Source of the DNA: Loripinus fragilis
Taxonomy: Eukaryota; Mollusca; Bivalvia; Lucinida; Lucinidae
Direction: 5' to 3'
Assembly (NCBI GenBank): GCA_964019695.1
Contig: CAXHUL010000547.1
Span: forward strand, 344,407-408,406
Length of the DNA: 64,000 nt
A program made the position numbers and the translations under genes. Below are positions 1-10,422 of this stretch, piece after piece. The first letter of the stretch is position 1. Each line of letters begins with the position of its first letter. The notes under the pieces are model-generated. The model did no database searches. It was given only the letters and a program-made list of their open reading frames with translations, and was not told the origin of the DNA.

Positions 1-189
1 GTTTTGGGGAACAGTGGAAAAGGGTTTTATTTCAGGGGAAGGGGAATAGGGGAACAAAGGACAAATTTTGAGGGGAACAGGGGAACAAAGACAATATTGG
101 GGAACAGGGAACATAAGAAAACAAATTTTGATTTTTGGGGAACATGGGAACAAGCCTATTTATTTCAGGGGAACAAGGGGGGGGGGGGT
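1..189. repeat. G-rich degenerate minisatellite
   Basis: The first 190 bases are built of imperfect copies of a GGGGAACA-type motif (GGGGAACAAAG, GGGGAACAGGG, GGGAACATAAG) and end in a run of G. Short open frames here only reflect the low complexity. No gene is supported. Confidence 0.7.
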
Positions 190-572
190 GACTCTATACC
201 AGCTAGGGGCTTGGGATTGGCTGAAAATGATGGCTTTCACATGGCTTAGATAATACAACGAGATACTGAACGTCCTTTTGAAATTGGCATTTTGGGCCTT
301 GCTACTTCGCTACTTTGCGAGTTGCAAAATGAACGTGCATTATATCACTGGGTAAGAATGATATATCTGACCTTTTTTTTGAGACTCTATACCAGCTAGG
401 GGCTTGGGATTGGCTGAAAATGATGGCTTTCACATGGCTTAGATAATACAACGAGATACTGAACGTCCTTTTGAAATTGGCATTTTGGGCCTTGCTACTT
501 CGCTACTTTGCGAGTTGCAAAATGAACGTGCATTATATCACTGGGTAAGAATGATATATCTGACCTTTTTTC
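190..572. repeat. Two-copy tandem duplication, 193-bp period
   Basis: The block starting GACTCTATACCAGC at 190 is repeated almost exactly from 383. Both copies run through the same text to TATCTGACC followed by a T run. The only obvious differences are in T-run length and at the junction. This is a recent local duplication with no coding potential that I can see. Confidence 0.9.
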
Positions 573-1662
573 GAGTGTCGGTGTATACAACAACTTACAG
601 TATTGGCACGCGCGCTGTGACGTAAGCTGTGACGTGCAATAAGTCACACTGGATAACCTGATCAATACGCGTCGGCCCGACCGATTAAAGAAACACAGTT
701 TATGTCTTGATAATCATTCAGCCTGATCTCCTAGATAACAGGCCATACATAAATGGTGCGATTTTTTTTTTTGTTGCAATGCCTGAACCACGCGACGTAG
801 GGGGGCCGGAATAGAGGATATTGAAAAGCACACGTGTATCACAGTTTTGTACCTCATCCGATGACAACTCTGAAAGTATTTCTTATGTGATTGGTTTGCT
901 TTCTAGAAAACAATATTATATCATTCTTTACTCGAGATTCTATAAAGGGCCGGGATTGAACTAGCAACCCCTGGGTCTGCAGTCAAACATGCACCTAGTC
1001 AGACACATTATCGACTGCGCTCGGTGTCAATGTCTTGTGTCCCTGAAAATTCGTGGCCACCGCCTACACGGTGTGGTATTGCCTGGGGTGTTGCCTTTAA
1101 CAGTGCCTATTAAAATATTTCTCTTAGACCCATCCATTTTATGGAGTAAGATGTGAGCATATGCGTGCGCTGTGTGAATAAACAGTTAAGGTAGTGCGGG
1201 ACCCATGTCAAAAGATAACCTTACTTTTACTTAAAAGTAAGAGTGTAAGAGTTATCGTTCCTGAATCTTGTTTTTAAAAGAGAATACTTATTTTCTAAGA
1301 CGGTAGATAGTATTCTCCCCTGACAACTCTTTGACGCTTGAAACGTAATTCTGTAAGTATTTTGCTTTCACAAAAAGAAGGAATGCAAGTATTAGCTTTT
1401 AAAAACATCACCCAGAGTATGAAGTCATTCAGTATTTTGATGGTTAAAAATTGTGGACCGTATAAATATACATACTATATACATGTCTCGGTTGCTCTTT
1501 CTGCATGCTGCCACTAACCTAAGACCCACCCCAACCCCAAAAAGGGGGCGGTGTAGACGTGCACATGCCTTGTATGTGACATTCTCATGTTTTAGGTCCC
1601 ATGGAGGTACACGGTCACTAATGTTTTATGGAGAAATGACGTAACTATTTCAATTACCTTAT
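573..1662. other. Noncoding stretch with one tRNA-like SINE head
   Basis: No convincing open frame is present. On the minus strand, about 1025 down to 940, the sequence reads like a tRNA-derived SINE head: an A-box-like stretch near AGCGCAGTCGATAATG and a B box AGTTCAATCCC (the complement of GGGATTGAACT at 952-962). The rest is unremarkable. Confidence 0.45.
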
Positions 1663-1856
1663 CACACAGGATAGGCAGCAATAAAAACAGTCTAAACAAT
1701 CGATGAATGCTGATAACAAATTGCTAGAAACAGTGTTTGTGATTGCCATTTGTTGCCTATCGGACTACAAACAACAATCCAAAATTCTGTTACTTACAAT
1801 ATTTAACTACGTTCGTCGATAGCATTACCGTTTTCGATTGCCGCCTATCTAGTGTG
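1663..1856. repeat. MITE family A, copy 1
   Basis: This is a 194-bp element with imperfect terminal inverted repeats: CACACAGGATAGGCAGCAAT at the left, and at the right the complement of a CACAC-GGATAGGCGGCAATCG-like end (TCGATTGCCGCCTATC, then AGTGTG). The interior AACAATCGATGAA and ACGTTCGTCGATAGCAT are shared with the copies at 2753 and 3041. Flanking sequence out to about 1625-1950 is also shared with 2700-3040, so part of this locus was duplicated as a block. Confidence 0.75.
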
Positions 1857-2035
1857 TTTTTGATATACTGAAGACGTAGCCAAAACAATCTGATACAAGG
1901 GCTAGGAGTTTTTTCATGTTACTGTTGAAGAAATTATTTTGTTTCGTTGCATGTTTCATGATGATAAAATGGACATTTCTGCATACATTTTAATAAAATT
2001 AATTGGAATTGCATGTGCCTGAAAGGAAGATATAT

Positions 2036-2487
2036 GACAATATAACATTCTTTTCTGTATATTAACGGTTGGCAAGCATGGTACAGATGCGCGGAAACAG
2101 GAATTTTCATCAGGGGGGGGGGGGGGGGAGGGTCCAGGTCAGTCTGACAAAAAAGCTCTGACAACGATTTTTTTAGTCCTCAGCTTATTTTACAGAAGTC
2201 AAATGGTCAATTTCAAAGAAATCTATCGTTGTTCAAGGCTCCAGATGGGGTCCAATTTTTTCCAGGGGGTCCAACTATTTTCAGGGGGTGTCCAATTGAT
2301 TATTCCCTATAGAAACCCATTTAATTTGTGATTTTCCAGAGGGGGTCCGGACCCCCTGCCCCCCCCCCTCTGGATCCGCACTTGGTGCAGCCCTCACAGC
2401 TTCATGGTTAAGGCTACTATACATTATCTCATTTGGGCTTGGCAAACGTTAATAGACAGAAGAATGTATCATCCTTATATTGTTATA
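2036..2487. repeat. MITE family B, copy 1, split by a G-rich insert
   Basis: The left end (ACAATATAACATTC, then TATATTAACGGTTGGCAAGC) and right end (GGCTTGGCAAACGTTAAT to ATTGTTATA) are inverted copies of each other. They match the shorter complete copy at 4029-4188. Between about 2093 and 2398 lies extra DNA with long G and C runs (GGGGGTCC/GGACCCCC), probably a separate G-run element inserted into this MITE. Confidence 0.65.
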
Positions 2488-2752
2488 TACATTATGATAT
2501 GTGTTTACTATAGAAACTTGAGGTGTTTCAATCGCTGACAATTGTACATTTTATTTAATAATGTGTCATATTTTGGTTGATCGTTGGCCAATCACTGACC
2601 GCGGGCTTTATTTCCGATAAAACATGACTGCAGAGGGCATAATTGCCATTTCAACCTGCTCACGAATATCCTCTGCGAGTTAAGATACCGTCACTTATGC
2701 TTTATTGAGAAATGACCAAAATATTCAATTATCATAAGATACGCTACTTTAT

Positions 2753-2940
2753 TACATCGGATAGGCGACAATCGAGAAGGCTCTGAACAATCGATGAACG
2801 TGGATCGCAAATCGCTAGAATTTTCCATTTTTCGCCAGTCAGGCAAACAAACTGCAATCCAAAAAGTCTGTTTCTGACGGTATTTGATCTACGTTCGTCG
2901 ATAGCATCAACGTTTTCGATTGCCACCTATCCGGTATGTG
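2753..2940. repeat. MITE family A, copy 2
   Basis: The left terminus is CATCGGATAGGCGACAATCG and the right terminus is TTTTCGATTGCCACCTATCC followed by GGTATGTG; they are near-perfect inverted repeats. The interior shares AACAATCGATGAACG and CTACGTTCGTCGATAGCAT with copies 1 and 3. It has no coding capacity. Confidence 0.75.
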
Positions 2941-3040
2941 TATTGATACAATGAATACGTAACCAAAACAATCTGAAACAAGAGCTTAAGGAGTTATCTA
3001 CATTTTTCAGTCATGTTTCTGTTGAAAAAAAGTTTGTTTC

Positions 3041-3235
3041 CACACCGGATAGTGAGCAATCGAAAACACTCTTAACCATTGACGAACGCGGATCAAAACT
3101 CGCTAGAAACAGTGTTTTGATTGCAAAGTGTCGCCTGTTCGATGAGTGATGGTAATAAAAAAACTATGATTCTAACTATTTTTGGTCTATAATCGTCGAT
3201 AGTATTGATGTTTTCGATTGCGCCTATAAGGTGTG
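3041..3235. repeat. MITE family A, copy 3
   Basis: It begins CACACCGGATAGTGAGCAAT and ends CGATTGCGCCTATAAGGTGTG, again inverted repeats. It shares the GACGAACGCGGATC and CGTCGATAGTAT interior with copies 1 and 2 and is slightly more diverged. Confidence 0.7.
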
Positions 3236-3446
3236 GTTTTGTTGTAGGCTTCACGATGTTACAGTGGGCATTTTTTTTTGGAAATGCTTTTGCTTGAAAG
3301 GAAAGTATTCTAGAACTATTTGGATACTGTGAAGGCGGCACCTCATGACTGCCATATTAGTCTACTTTAGACATAGGTAAAATCTGAAAATGAGGCGGTA
3401 TAACTACATTCGAAAATGTTTGTTTTTTGTTTAACATTAGTATAGA

Positions 3447-3751
3447 GGCAAACAGTGTGGACCCAGATCAGACTGCTCTAGGTTTTGTTTGTTTTGTTGC
3501 TTTACGTCCCAAGTCAACAGCTATGGTCATTGTGGGACGGTCAGTTCACCTAACCACACTTTTTCCTGGGCAGGCTAGAACAAGCGATTAACCAGTAATT
3601 CGTGCACATACTTTCGCTTGTAACTGACAACAACCCTTCTTGAATGAATCAGCGGAAGGGAGGAGAATGATCGTAGAAATCATTTCATGATCAATCTCCA
3701 CGAAAGTATGGGACCGGACGAGCAGTCTGCTCTAGATCTACACTGTTTGTT
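3447..3751. repeat. Foldback element with AACAGTGTGGA ends
   Basis: Inverted ends AAACAGTGTGGACCCAGATC (left) and, read from the right, CAAACAGTGTAGATCTAGAG flank about 300 bp. The interior from about 3490 holds a stretch resembling a SINE tail (TTTACGTCCCAAGTCAACAG). The same end motif recurs in short foldbacks elsewhere in the window (42345-42451, and pieces at 26775-26930, 31143-31206 and 37570-37910). Confidence 0.55.
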
Positions 3752-4028
3752 TAAGAGGCTTCATAATAATCCAATAGACGATAAAAACATACGATTGTGT
3801 TGTAATATACGCTTTAAGGGTTAATAAATGTGGGTTCAGTGCATTAACGGACAGGACTTTCATGAAATGCACGCAGACCTGCGCGGCTCAAGCAACTTTT
3901 AAACGCTTAACCAATGGATAGAACCTGATTTCCATTCTTGAGCAGTTGAAATAACCGAACCACGCCCAGATATGAAAATTAAAGTTGCCACCTTTATAGT
4001 ACCCAAAAAGTCCTATAATATATTACAA

Positions 4029-4188
4029 TGATAATATAACATTCCTTTCTGTATATTAACGTTTGTCAAGCCCTTGTGCGATAATGTGTTGCAGGCCTCA
4101 CCGCTGTGTGGTTCTGGTTGCAACACATCACATTCAGGCTTGCCAAACATTAATACAAGGAAAAGAATGTTTTATCCTCTTATTGCAT
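4029..4188. repeat. MITE family B, copy 2
   Basis: This is a 160-bp foldback. ATAATATAACATTCCTTTCT and TATTAACGTTTGTCAAGCC at the left are mirrored on the right by GGCTTGCCAAACATTAATAC and AAGAATGTTTTATCC. Short inner arms (TGTGTTGCAGG / TTGCAACACA) surround the centre. It is the uninterrupted relative of the element at 2036-2487. Confidence 0.65.
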
Positions 4189-5224
4189 ATTTGTAAGTTT
4201 ATTCTTTAAATGACATATAGATCCATGCATCAGGAATAAAGCTATAATTTTTAGCTTTTATCTACATAAATCCTACGTGTAAGAAAGCATCAAAGTATCA
4301 AGACATGCTATAGCCATGCTTTAATGAGAATCATAATGTAATGTGCTGGGTAACATATGCTAGGTCAAAATCTTTTTTGTCATTTTCTACGCCCATTTGT
4401 CAGTGCTTAATCAATAATAGCTATGTCTCCGCCCAGTGATATTACATAGGGCGTAGACAAACAAAAAAATTGGCTGAAAGGGGAGACAACACTTATTATA
4501 GTCTTTATTTTTTTCAGGATTTTTCAGAAAAGTCACCAAAACAAAAAAACGAGCACGGTGACACATATTTTTTTATTCAATTATTAGATTCTTCATGAAA
4601 ATATCTTTGTAAAAATATGTTTTTTGTTGTTCCAGTTACATTCTCTGATATGTTTATTTTGAATATTAATGTTTTTTTGGCATTTATTCGTTTGACTTAA
4701 TTAGGATTTTGCTTAATAAATTGTGTAAATACATGTTATTTCACTATTTTTTGTTTTTATTTATATCTCTGGTGTGAGTAGTATTTGTTCTGAAAAAAAC
4801 TGTATTGCGTTTCTTGTTAATTTGTTAACAAAATCTGTGTTAGTTTATTTCAAAAACCTGCGATTTTGCAGGTTTTGACATCAAATAACTTTTTAAAAAG
4901 AACGGTGAGGTATTGTTTTTTCTGTCTTAGATTATAAGTATAAGTCTATATTATAATATATTAAAAGATAAAACACTTTTGGACATATGCCGGTGAGTCC
5001 GCTACTACCTTAAGCAATGCTATTGTCCAATAGAAAAAAATGGATAATATAATAAAATAAAAATAAATAACAGCTTGTAGTGTTTTTTTCCCTGAGCACC
5101 CCGGCTTTCCCTGCCATACAAACAGGCTGTGACGACCTTGTCTGTATTGTGCCAGGATGCTGGTTGTCGTAGATAGAAAGCCCTATTTCTGGGTCCTATC
5201 TTATTTTGTTCTGGTGAAATTTTA
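4189..5224. other. AT-rich noncoding DNA
   Basis: I see only T- and A-rich single-copy-looking sequence. There are no extended open frames, no splice-flanked coding segment and no clear repeat. Confidence 0.6.
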
Positions 5225-5423
5225 GGAGCACAGCGCAGTGTTAGAGTGCTTGACTCAAACCGAGGGAGTTGCAGGTTCAAACATCACCCGCGTCACTGCC
5301 TTGTGTTCTTTAGCAAGACCCATTAACTAATCATTGCTTAGTTCTGGGTCAACACAGGAAGACCCGTCCCGACATAACTGAAAAAATTGTGCACTGAGAC
5401 GTAAATATTCAAATCAAACAAAT
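5225..5423 (+). mobile_element. tRNA-derived SINE, copy 1
   Basis: The head reads GGAGCACAGCGCAGTGTTAG followed by AGTGCTTGACT, a degenerate tRNA A-box region. A B box follows (GCAGGTTCAAACATC). The body (TTTAGCAAGACCCATTAACT; GGGTCAACACAGGAAGACCC) and the tail (GACGTAAATATTCAAATC, AAACAAA) match the SINE on the minus strand at 44795-44996 and, less closely, the one at 42536. It would be transcribed by RNA polymerase III and mobilised by a LINE, which is family knowledge. Confidence 0.75.
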
Positions 5424-6155
5424 TGTGGCTTGAAGGGGTGCGCCGTATAAGTCACTGGCGGAAAATGCAACAATGTTAACATGCATGTCCCATGGAAACG
5501 GATGTAAACAAAACAGCCGATGGTTTTTAAAAAAAACGTTTTTTCATTAAAAGAGACACATCGTTGCATGTCCATTCCGCTTACAGCGTTTCAACCATTT
5601 CTTTATGGAACTATAACATCTTGGATCAAGAACTGATGATGGAGTGAAAACCGTGTGTTTATTTCAAAAGTGAAATAAAAGAAAGAAGCGGGTCACAAGA
5701 AAACTAAACTTACTGATTTAGTCCTAGCATAGGACGAACCGTCTTCCAACTCGAACAACATCTTTACGGCTCAATATAGCATAAACTGACATTTTCGGAT
5801 TTGATCTAGATTGTTTTTCTGCAAAGAAGTTTGTTTTTACCTTATTGGCTATACATGCCAGTTACAATATATAGTTTACAAAGCTCAAGCTGTCGGTTTC
5901 GTCGAAGCATCACTGTGACTGTGATTAGCCGCCATATTGGAAGCTGTTGTTGGAGTTTTTGCACGTGAAAAGGTCTTAATGTCAGCTTTACCAGTCTGTT
6001 AAGTCGTCATTAGTTAAGTTGACATTAAATTTGCTTTATGCAACACAAAAATAATGCCAACTTAACTAATGGACTGGTAAAAGTTTAATGACAGCTTAAA
6101 CCTTAATGATAGCTTAACTTTAATGATGGTTTATGCAACAGGGCCCAGATCTATA
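5424..6155. other. Noncoding; MITE-like segment near 5990-6145
   Basis: No gene is seen. From about 5990 to 6145 there are repeated and inverted pieces around TTAACTAAT and TTAATGACAGCTTAA, ending GGTTTATGCAACAGGGCCC. This looks like an old MITE, but its ends cannot be set. Confidence 0.4.
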
Positions 6156-6634
6156 CAGTCAACCCTCTTTATAACGACACTGTTTGTTCCAAGCTATCTT
6201 TGACGTTAAAGTGAATTTGCTGTTATAAAGAAATTCTGACCATTACCAGATTTCAACATAATAATCATTTGGTAAAAGAAACTATTGTACAAATGAATTA
6301 AAATGCTATTTTCCAAATGTATACATCAGTTCAATTTCATATTGCATCAGAATGCACAGAGCTTCCCAATTATCAAGTGAGGCATAAACCTGTTTTTGCA
6401 AATAGACCTTGTTCTGATCACAAAATTGTCTGACACATGGTAACTATTCTGTTATAATGAATTGATTTTCAAAAGAAATTGTATATCTGTTCCCAGAAGT
6501 TACTGTCGATGTTGTTAAGTGAATATTCTGTTATAAAGAGGGAATTTTAATGGAAACAGATCCGTTCCCAGCACTTTTATGTCGGATATTGAATATTCTG
6601 TTATAACGAATGACGTTATAAAGAGTTTTGACTG
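6156..6634. mobile_element. Tigger/pogo-type MITE (TA target)
   Basis: This 479-bp element starts CAGTCAACCCTCTTTATAAC and ends in the inverted form (GTTATAAAGAGTTTTGACTG). It is flanked by TA on both sides (6154-6155 and 6635-6636), the target of the Tc1/mariner superfamily; the CAGTCAA...TATAACG end is typical of Tigger/pogo relatives. The interior repeats CTGTTATAA-type motifs and has no transposase, so it is non-autonomous. Confidence 0.8.
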
Positions 6635-7208
6635 TATATCGTCCTCATTTACTTCCCTACTTAAGGTCAGCTGCAATGGCTCTGGGGAGACTGCATAAAG
6701 GCACAATGTTCTAATTTGAGCGAGCCAGTACTAAGAGAAAATAAACTTTAGTTTGAATTTCAGTGCATGTTTCTGACTGTGCCATTTTCAATCCTGTAGA
6801 ATATTTGTGGAGCGAATCTGAATAAAATTATGAAAATTAAACATGTTTACTCGGACAGTAAACTGGGTCCAAGATGTTAAAGATAGAAAGAAAAGCTTAG
6901 CATTTTCTGTTTATTTTTTCTTTCTATAGAAATAGACTCTGTCTTCAAGCTCATGAAGCTATTAACTTAAATGAATAATATGAATCTTTCACACAGCACA
7001 GACTCAATGGTGTTTTATCAGATCAAACTCAAACCCGCCTCAAACCACTTGCCCAGCTCCAGGGGCTAGTTGAAATAGTGAAATTTCACGTCTTGCTTGT
7101 TTAGCTAGAACGAATAACGAATGGGCTGATCAGATTGCGCCAATGCAAGGCTGTTTTTCGCATCCAACAACATGGAGTTTTCTAGAAATGAAGGTTCATT
7201 TTTCTTTT
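6635..7208. other. Noncoding stretch
   Basis: I see nothing that can be assigned. Open frames are short and without recognisable content. Confidence 0.5.
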
Positions 7209-7255
7209 GGGTGCTCAAAAGAACCGTCTCGATGAGACGGTTCTTTTTAGTACCT
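7209..7255. repeat. Short palindrome family (GCTCAAAAGAAC), copy 1
   Basis: GGTGCTCAAAAGAACCGTCT is followed, after a 3-nt centre, by its mirror GAGACGGTTCTTTTTAGTACC. The result is a hairpin of about 20 bp per arm. Related hairpins occur at 31511-31555 and 33736-33780 with different centres, so this is a small dispersed family. Confidence 0.7.
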
Positions 7256-8189
7256 GCAACAATGTTGGGGTTGGACAAGACAAAAACTTTTATACATTAA
7301 TGATCATAAATCCATTTTTTACATTGAATTAATAATTATTTTTTAATGATTAGTGCATGAAAATTAATAACTTTATATTTATTATATGTATATTGTACTG
7401 TGTCCGAGGTTATATACACTGTCTAACACGCTCATGGCAGGCATGCGACATTCAATAAACACTCAATCTATCAATAATGGATAATTGATAATCGTTCACA
7501 CGCTTTGATAATCCAATTATTGCTGTTGTTGTGTTGTGGATTATCTTAATGGCTCGTTGACAATTTTGATGGTTACTATTTGGATAATATTGTTTGTATT
7601 GGCCAATATTTGGTGTGAGTCTTCATCTGCTACCATATTTTGTGTATACCAACAGCGAAGGCTCTGGCCAGACTTTAAAGATACACTGGCTCGTCTGAGC
7701 CTCCTCTGCTCGCCAATCATGATACTGGATTTCTTACAGAGAAATTGAAAGATATCAAACTTTTCAATGAAATGTTACCCCCATGAAAAACCTTTTGCGA
7801 CCTTGGCCCTCACTGTCTGCAAACATTATTTTATCAATTAAACAAAAAAGACACACCTCTGAGCATTATAGTCTTACCAGAAGCTGCATGACGCAACACC
7901 TGGTCTGGATCTGCAATGTTCACCAAGTCTGACAAACTGCAAACCTCGGGAAAGACAAAGAAAATGCCGGACTCCATGCCTTACCTCCTGTAACCAATGT
8001 GAAATGATTTGGAACCAGATCAACACCCGGTTTCTCTTGCCTGACCTGGGTCAAACTGTTTGCCTGTTACAAGTCCCCACAAGCGAGAACGGGATAAGTC
8101 AAGGTGAATAAGCTGCATTGATATTTTTATACATGTGTCAAGAATAATTTTCACATTAAAATTCTTAGGTCGGTGGAAATCTGGCTGAT
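7256..8189. other. Noncoding stretch
   Basis: No supported gene. Around 7470-7545 the text TATCAATAATGGATAATTGA, then TAATCGTTCACACG and ATCCAATTATTGCTG, resembles 37165-37240, so both belong to an unnamed dispersed repeat. Confidence 0.45.
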
Positions 8190-8321
8190 AGGGTGAGTGA
8201 GCGAGTTTGTGTTTAATGTCCCACCAACAGCTCAGTACATAATATGGAGACGAGGCCACGACTTAAAGTCTCGTACGGCAGACTGGAGGAGCCTGGGATC
8301 AAACTCAGGACCCCTGGGTAC
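8190..8321 (-). mobile_element. SINE-like fragment interrupted by a hAT element
   Basis: Read on the minus strand, the segment contains a B-box-like GAGTTTGATCCC and a tail ending GGTGGGACATTAAACACAAA, like the tails of the other SINEs here. Its 5' side is cut at 8314-8321 by the hAT element at 8322-9310, whose target duplication is CTGGGTAC. The continuation after 9318 is too short to recognise. Confidence 0.5.
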
Positions 8322-9310
8322 TAGGGCTGTGGATCGTTAGGTAAGTGGCGATCTGATCTGATCCACGATTCATAACTGACGATTCACAGATCGAACTGCG
8401 AGTCACTGGTTAATAAAAAAAGAGTAAGACTCCTATTGTTGGGTCTATTCACTTAGTAAATCAGCCCTTTATGTTAAACCACAGGCCCGTAGGAAGCAAT
8501 TACAGATTGGGGGGGGGGGGGGGGGGGGGGGGGCACACATAAATTTTTTTTAAAGATTGGGGGGGCACACATAATTTTTTTTAATTTTTTTTTTTTTTTT
8601 TTTTTTTTGGGGGGGGGGGGCATATTTGTGCAAATTATTGGGGGGGGGGCATCCCCCCCCCTATTCCTACGGCCCTGAACCAGAAGTACCACATGTATAC
8701 AGTTTGTTATCAAAGAAGATAAGACTACATTTCCACTCACTACTGCCAAGGCATATAACACAATTTGAACATTTGATTTTATGCCGTCCTGAACTTGGAT
8801 AACAAGATATTCTGACAGAAGTGTGCTGATTTCAATATAAGGCTCTTTTCTTTGTCATAGACAACATGACCTGGGTCATGTAGGCCTAATCAGCTGTCGC
8901 CTTGTCGGCAAGAAAAAAAGTTCAAAGTTTGAAATTTATTTGATAATTGACATCTGATGATTTTTTGGGCTCTTTTTATTAGTACATACCGATGAAGTGT
9001 GTTTAAACAAAATAGATTGGAATATATTATCACCGGATTTTGGAATACTGTGAGGATTTTAATTACCGATAAAGGATGTCACTAACCTGCAAGATCAGAT
9101 GTATTTCAATAAGAGATATTATCAATAGAACCGTAGTCAAAGTGAAAAAATTCAATGGATTATTTTGTGAAAAACTTCTTGTTTCAGTTAAAAAAAGGTA
9201 AAAAAAAAAAAGATCGCGATCCAACGATTTCGGCAGTGACGAATATCCATACTCGATTTCATATTCAGATCTGGGAATATCCGAGTACTCGGATACTCGC
9301 AGCAGCCCTA
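8322..9310. mobile_element. Non-autonomous hAT element, 989 bp
   Basis: The left end is TAGGGCTGTGGATCG and the right end, reversed, is TAGGGCTGCTGCGAGTATCC. A perfect 8-bp target duplication CTGGGTAC flanks it (8314-8321 and 9311-9318). TAGGG-type ends with an 8-bp duplication are characteristic of hAT transposons. There is no transposase open frame. A second, smaller element is nested at 8482-8677. Confidence 0.85.
8482..8677. mobile_element. Nested G-run MITE with CAGGGCCGTAGGAA ends
   Basis: The left end is CAGGCCCGTAGGAAGC and the right end, reversed, is CAGGGCCGTAGGAATAGG. The interior is mostly G runs and T runs with CACACATAA. AACCA is repeated on both sides (8477-8481 and 8678-8682). 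It lies wholly inside the hAT element, so it arrived later. Confidence 0.75.
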
Positions 9311-9318
9311 CTGGGTAC

Positions 9319-9493
9319 AAGGCGAAACGCAACGACTATATACATGGTTATCTACATCTTATTGTTGAGTATCGTTTGTCACCATTGACCATAATGGGCC
9401 GAATGGGCAAAACAACTAGGGTTGAAAATAGAGACGAAACGACTACAGGAGAAAGGACTAGGGGGAAACATCTTTGGGGCGAAACGTCTTGTT
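9319..9493. repeat. Degenerate GGCGAAACGACTA minisatellite
   Basis: Imperfect copies of a GGCGAAACGACTA-like unit (GGCGAAACGCAACGAC, GAGACGAAACGACTACAG, GGGGCGAAACGTC) fill this stretch up to the target site of the LTR element. Confidence 0.5.
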
Positions 9494-9498
9494 ACCGT
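9494..9498 (+). other. Target-site duplication, left copy (ACCGT)
   Basis: ACCGT here and at 16691-16695 exactly flank the LTR element. Five bases is the usual duplication made by Ty3-type integrases. Confidence 0.9.
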
Positions 9499-9755
9499 TG
9501 TAGTGAAATGTCAGGTATCCTATTCCGGGATACAAAGGTAAGCTGGGGAGTTTGCACCAGAAGAGTCCGGCTTGAGGAGGGTTTAACCAATATAGAGGTA
9601 ATCAAGCACACCTTGATACCGGTGCATTCAAAAAAAGCCTGTGAAAAGCGAGACAGCAGCTGAGCTGTAAGCAAGACTTTAGGTAGTAAGTTTCCTGTCC
9701 CCTCTTGCCGGTTTCTTCAAGGGTTCTTTGATAGATATAAAGTAAAGAATACAAT
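9499..9755 (+). repeat. 5' LTR, 257 bp
   Basis: Starts TGTAGTGAAATGTCAGG and ends AAGTAAAGAATACAAT. It is the same length as the right LTR, and I find no mismatch on base-by-base reading. It contains two short inverted repeats (GTATCC/GGGATAC near 9516-9535 and GGTAATCAAG/CTTGATACC near 9597-9620). A TATAAAG-like stretch lies close to its right end. Promoter and polyadenylation sites are expected here but not proven. Confidence 0.92.
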
Positions 9756-10422
9756 AATGGCGACGAGGTCTTAAAGAACCGAAAAATTCAGTGTTTAGTT
9801 GCATTTTTGGACTTGCAAAGTCGGTGGGGTTTTCCCTGTGACGTCATTTTTTCACCACTTCGAAATTTTGAAAAAGCTATTTTGCAACTAAAATACCACT
9901 CATTGGGCTACTTTAAAGTAATGGCTATCATTTTTCAGTGAATTCAATTAAGTTTCAACCAGAAGTTGTATGTTTTATTTGTTATTTTCCGAATTTTACT
10001 TTCTGACTTAGTGTCCGGTGTTTAAAGTAAACATTCGCCAGTTTCAAAATAGCATTTAAAAATAAGGCCTACTTCTGGTTAAAGATTAAAGACTTTTGAA
10101 GAATTTGACCCATAAATTTGTAATTTATTCAGTTTTGGTCAAATTGAATCGGCGTAAGGTTTTAGAGGTCAGTTTTTGACAGGAAATTTACAACTGTGCG
10201 GTCTTCTAGATTCACATAAAAGCCTATTGTCAAGAATTTCTTATGGCGGTCATGTTGACGCATAAGTAATTTTTACAACTGCACATAAAGAAATTGAAAA
10301 TATCAGTAGCAGTCGTATAAGTCTTGCGACTAGACATATTTGTAAATTTGTTCGTGCTGAGTCTTCTAGATTCGCATTGAAAAAATATACAAATATATAA
10401 CTTGCACTTGTTGTCCAACGGC
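9756..10422 (+). other. 5' leader of the LTR element, with two TTCTAG hairpins
   Basis: This is a 667-bp untranslated leader. It contains two inverted repeats centred on TTCTAG: 10196-10215 (GTGCGGTCT-TCT-AGATTCAC, one bulge, two G-T pairs) and 10355-10376 (TGCTGAGTCT-TCT-AGATTCGCA, one bulge, one G-T pair). They have the same TCT loop as the repeats inside the coding sequence. An in-frame stop at 10378-10380 closes the frame upstream of the Gag start. Confidence 0.7.
9758..9768 (+). promoter_or_regulatory. Primer binding site, tRNA-Ser(GCU) type
   Basis: TGGCGACGAGG begins two bases after the LTR. It is complementary to CCA plus the last eight acceptor-stem and neighbouring bases of animal tRNA-Ser(GCU), recalled as ending CCTCGTCG-CCA. 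It would prime minus-strand DNA synthesis. Mag-type Ty3 elements are known to use serine tRNA. Confidence 0.85.

Noticed and set aside
5633..5660. Possible hammerhead ribozyme core (CTGATGA ... GAAA)
   Set aside because: The stem between the two core pieces does not pair and no third stem is present.
8474..8761. Proline/lysine-rich minus-strand open frame
   Set aside because: Produced by G and T runs of the nested MITE.
10402..10422. TTG at 10402 as the Gag start
   Set aside because: Non-ATG initiation is not needed; ATG 10423 is in frame, just downstream, and still precedes the HhH domain.
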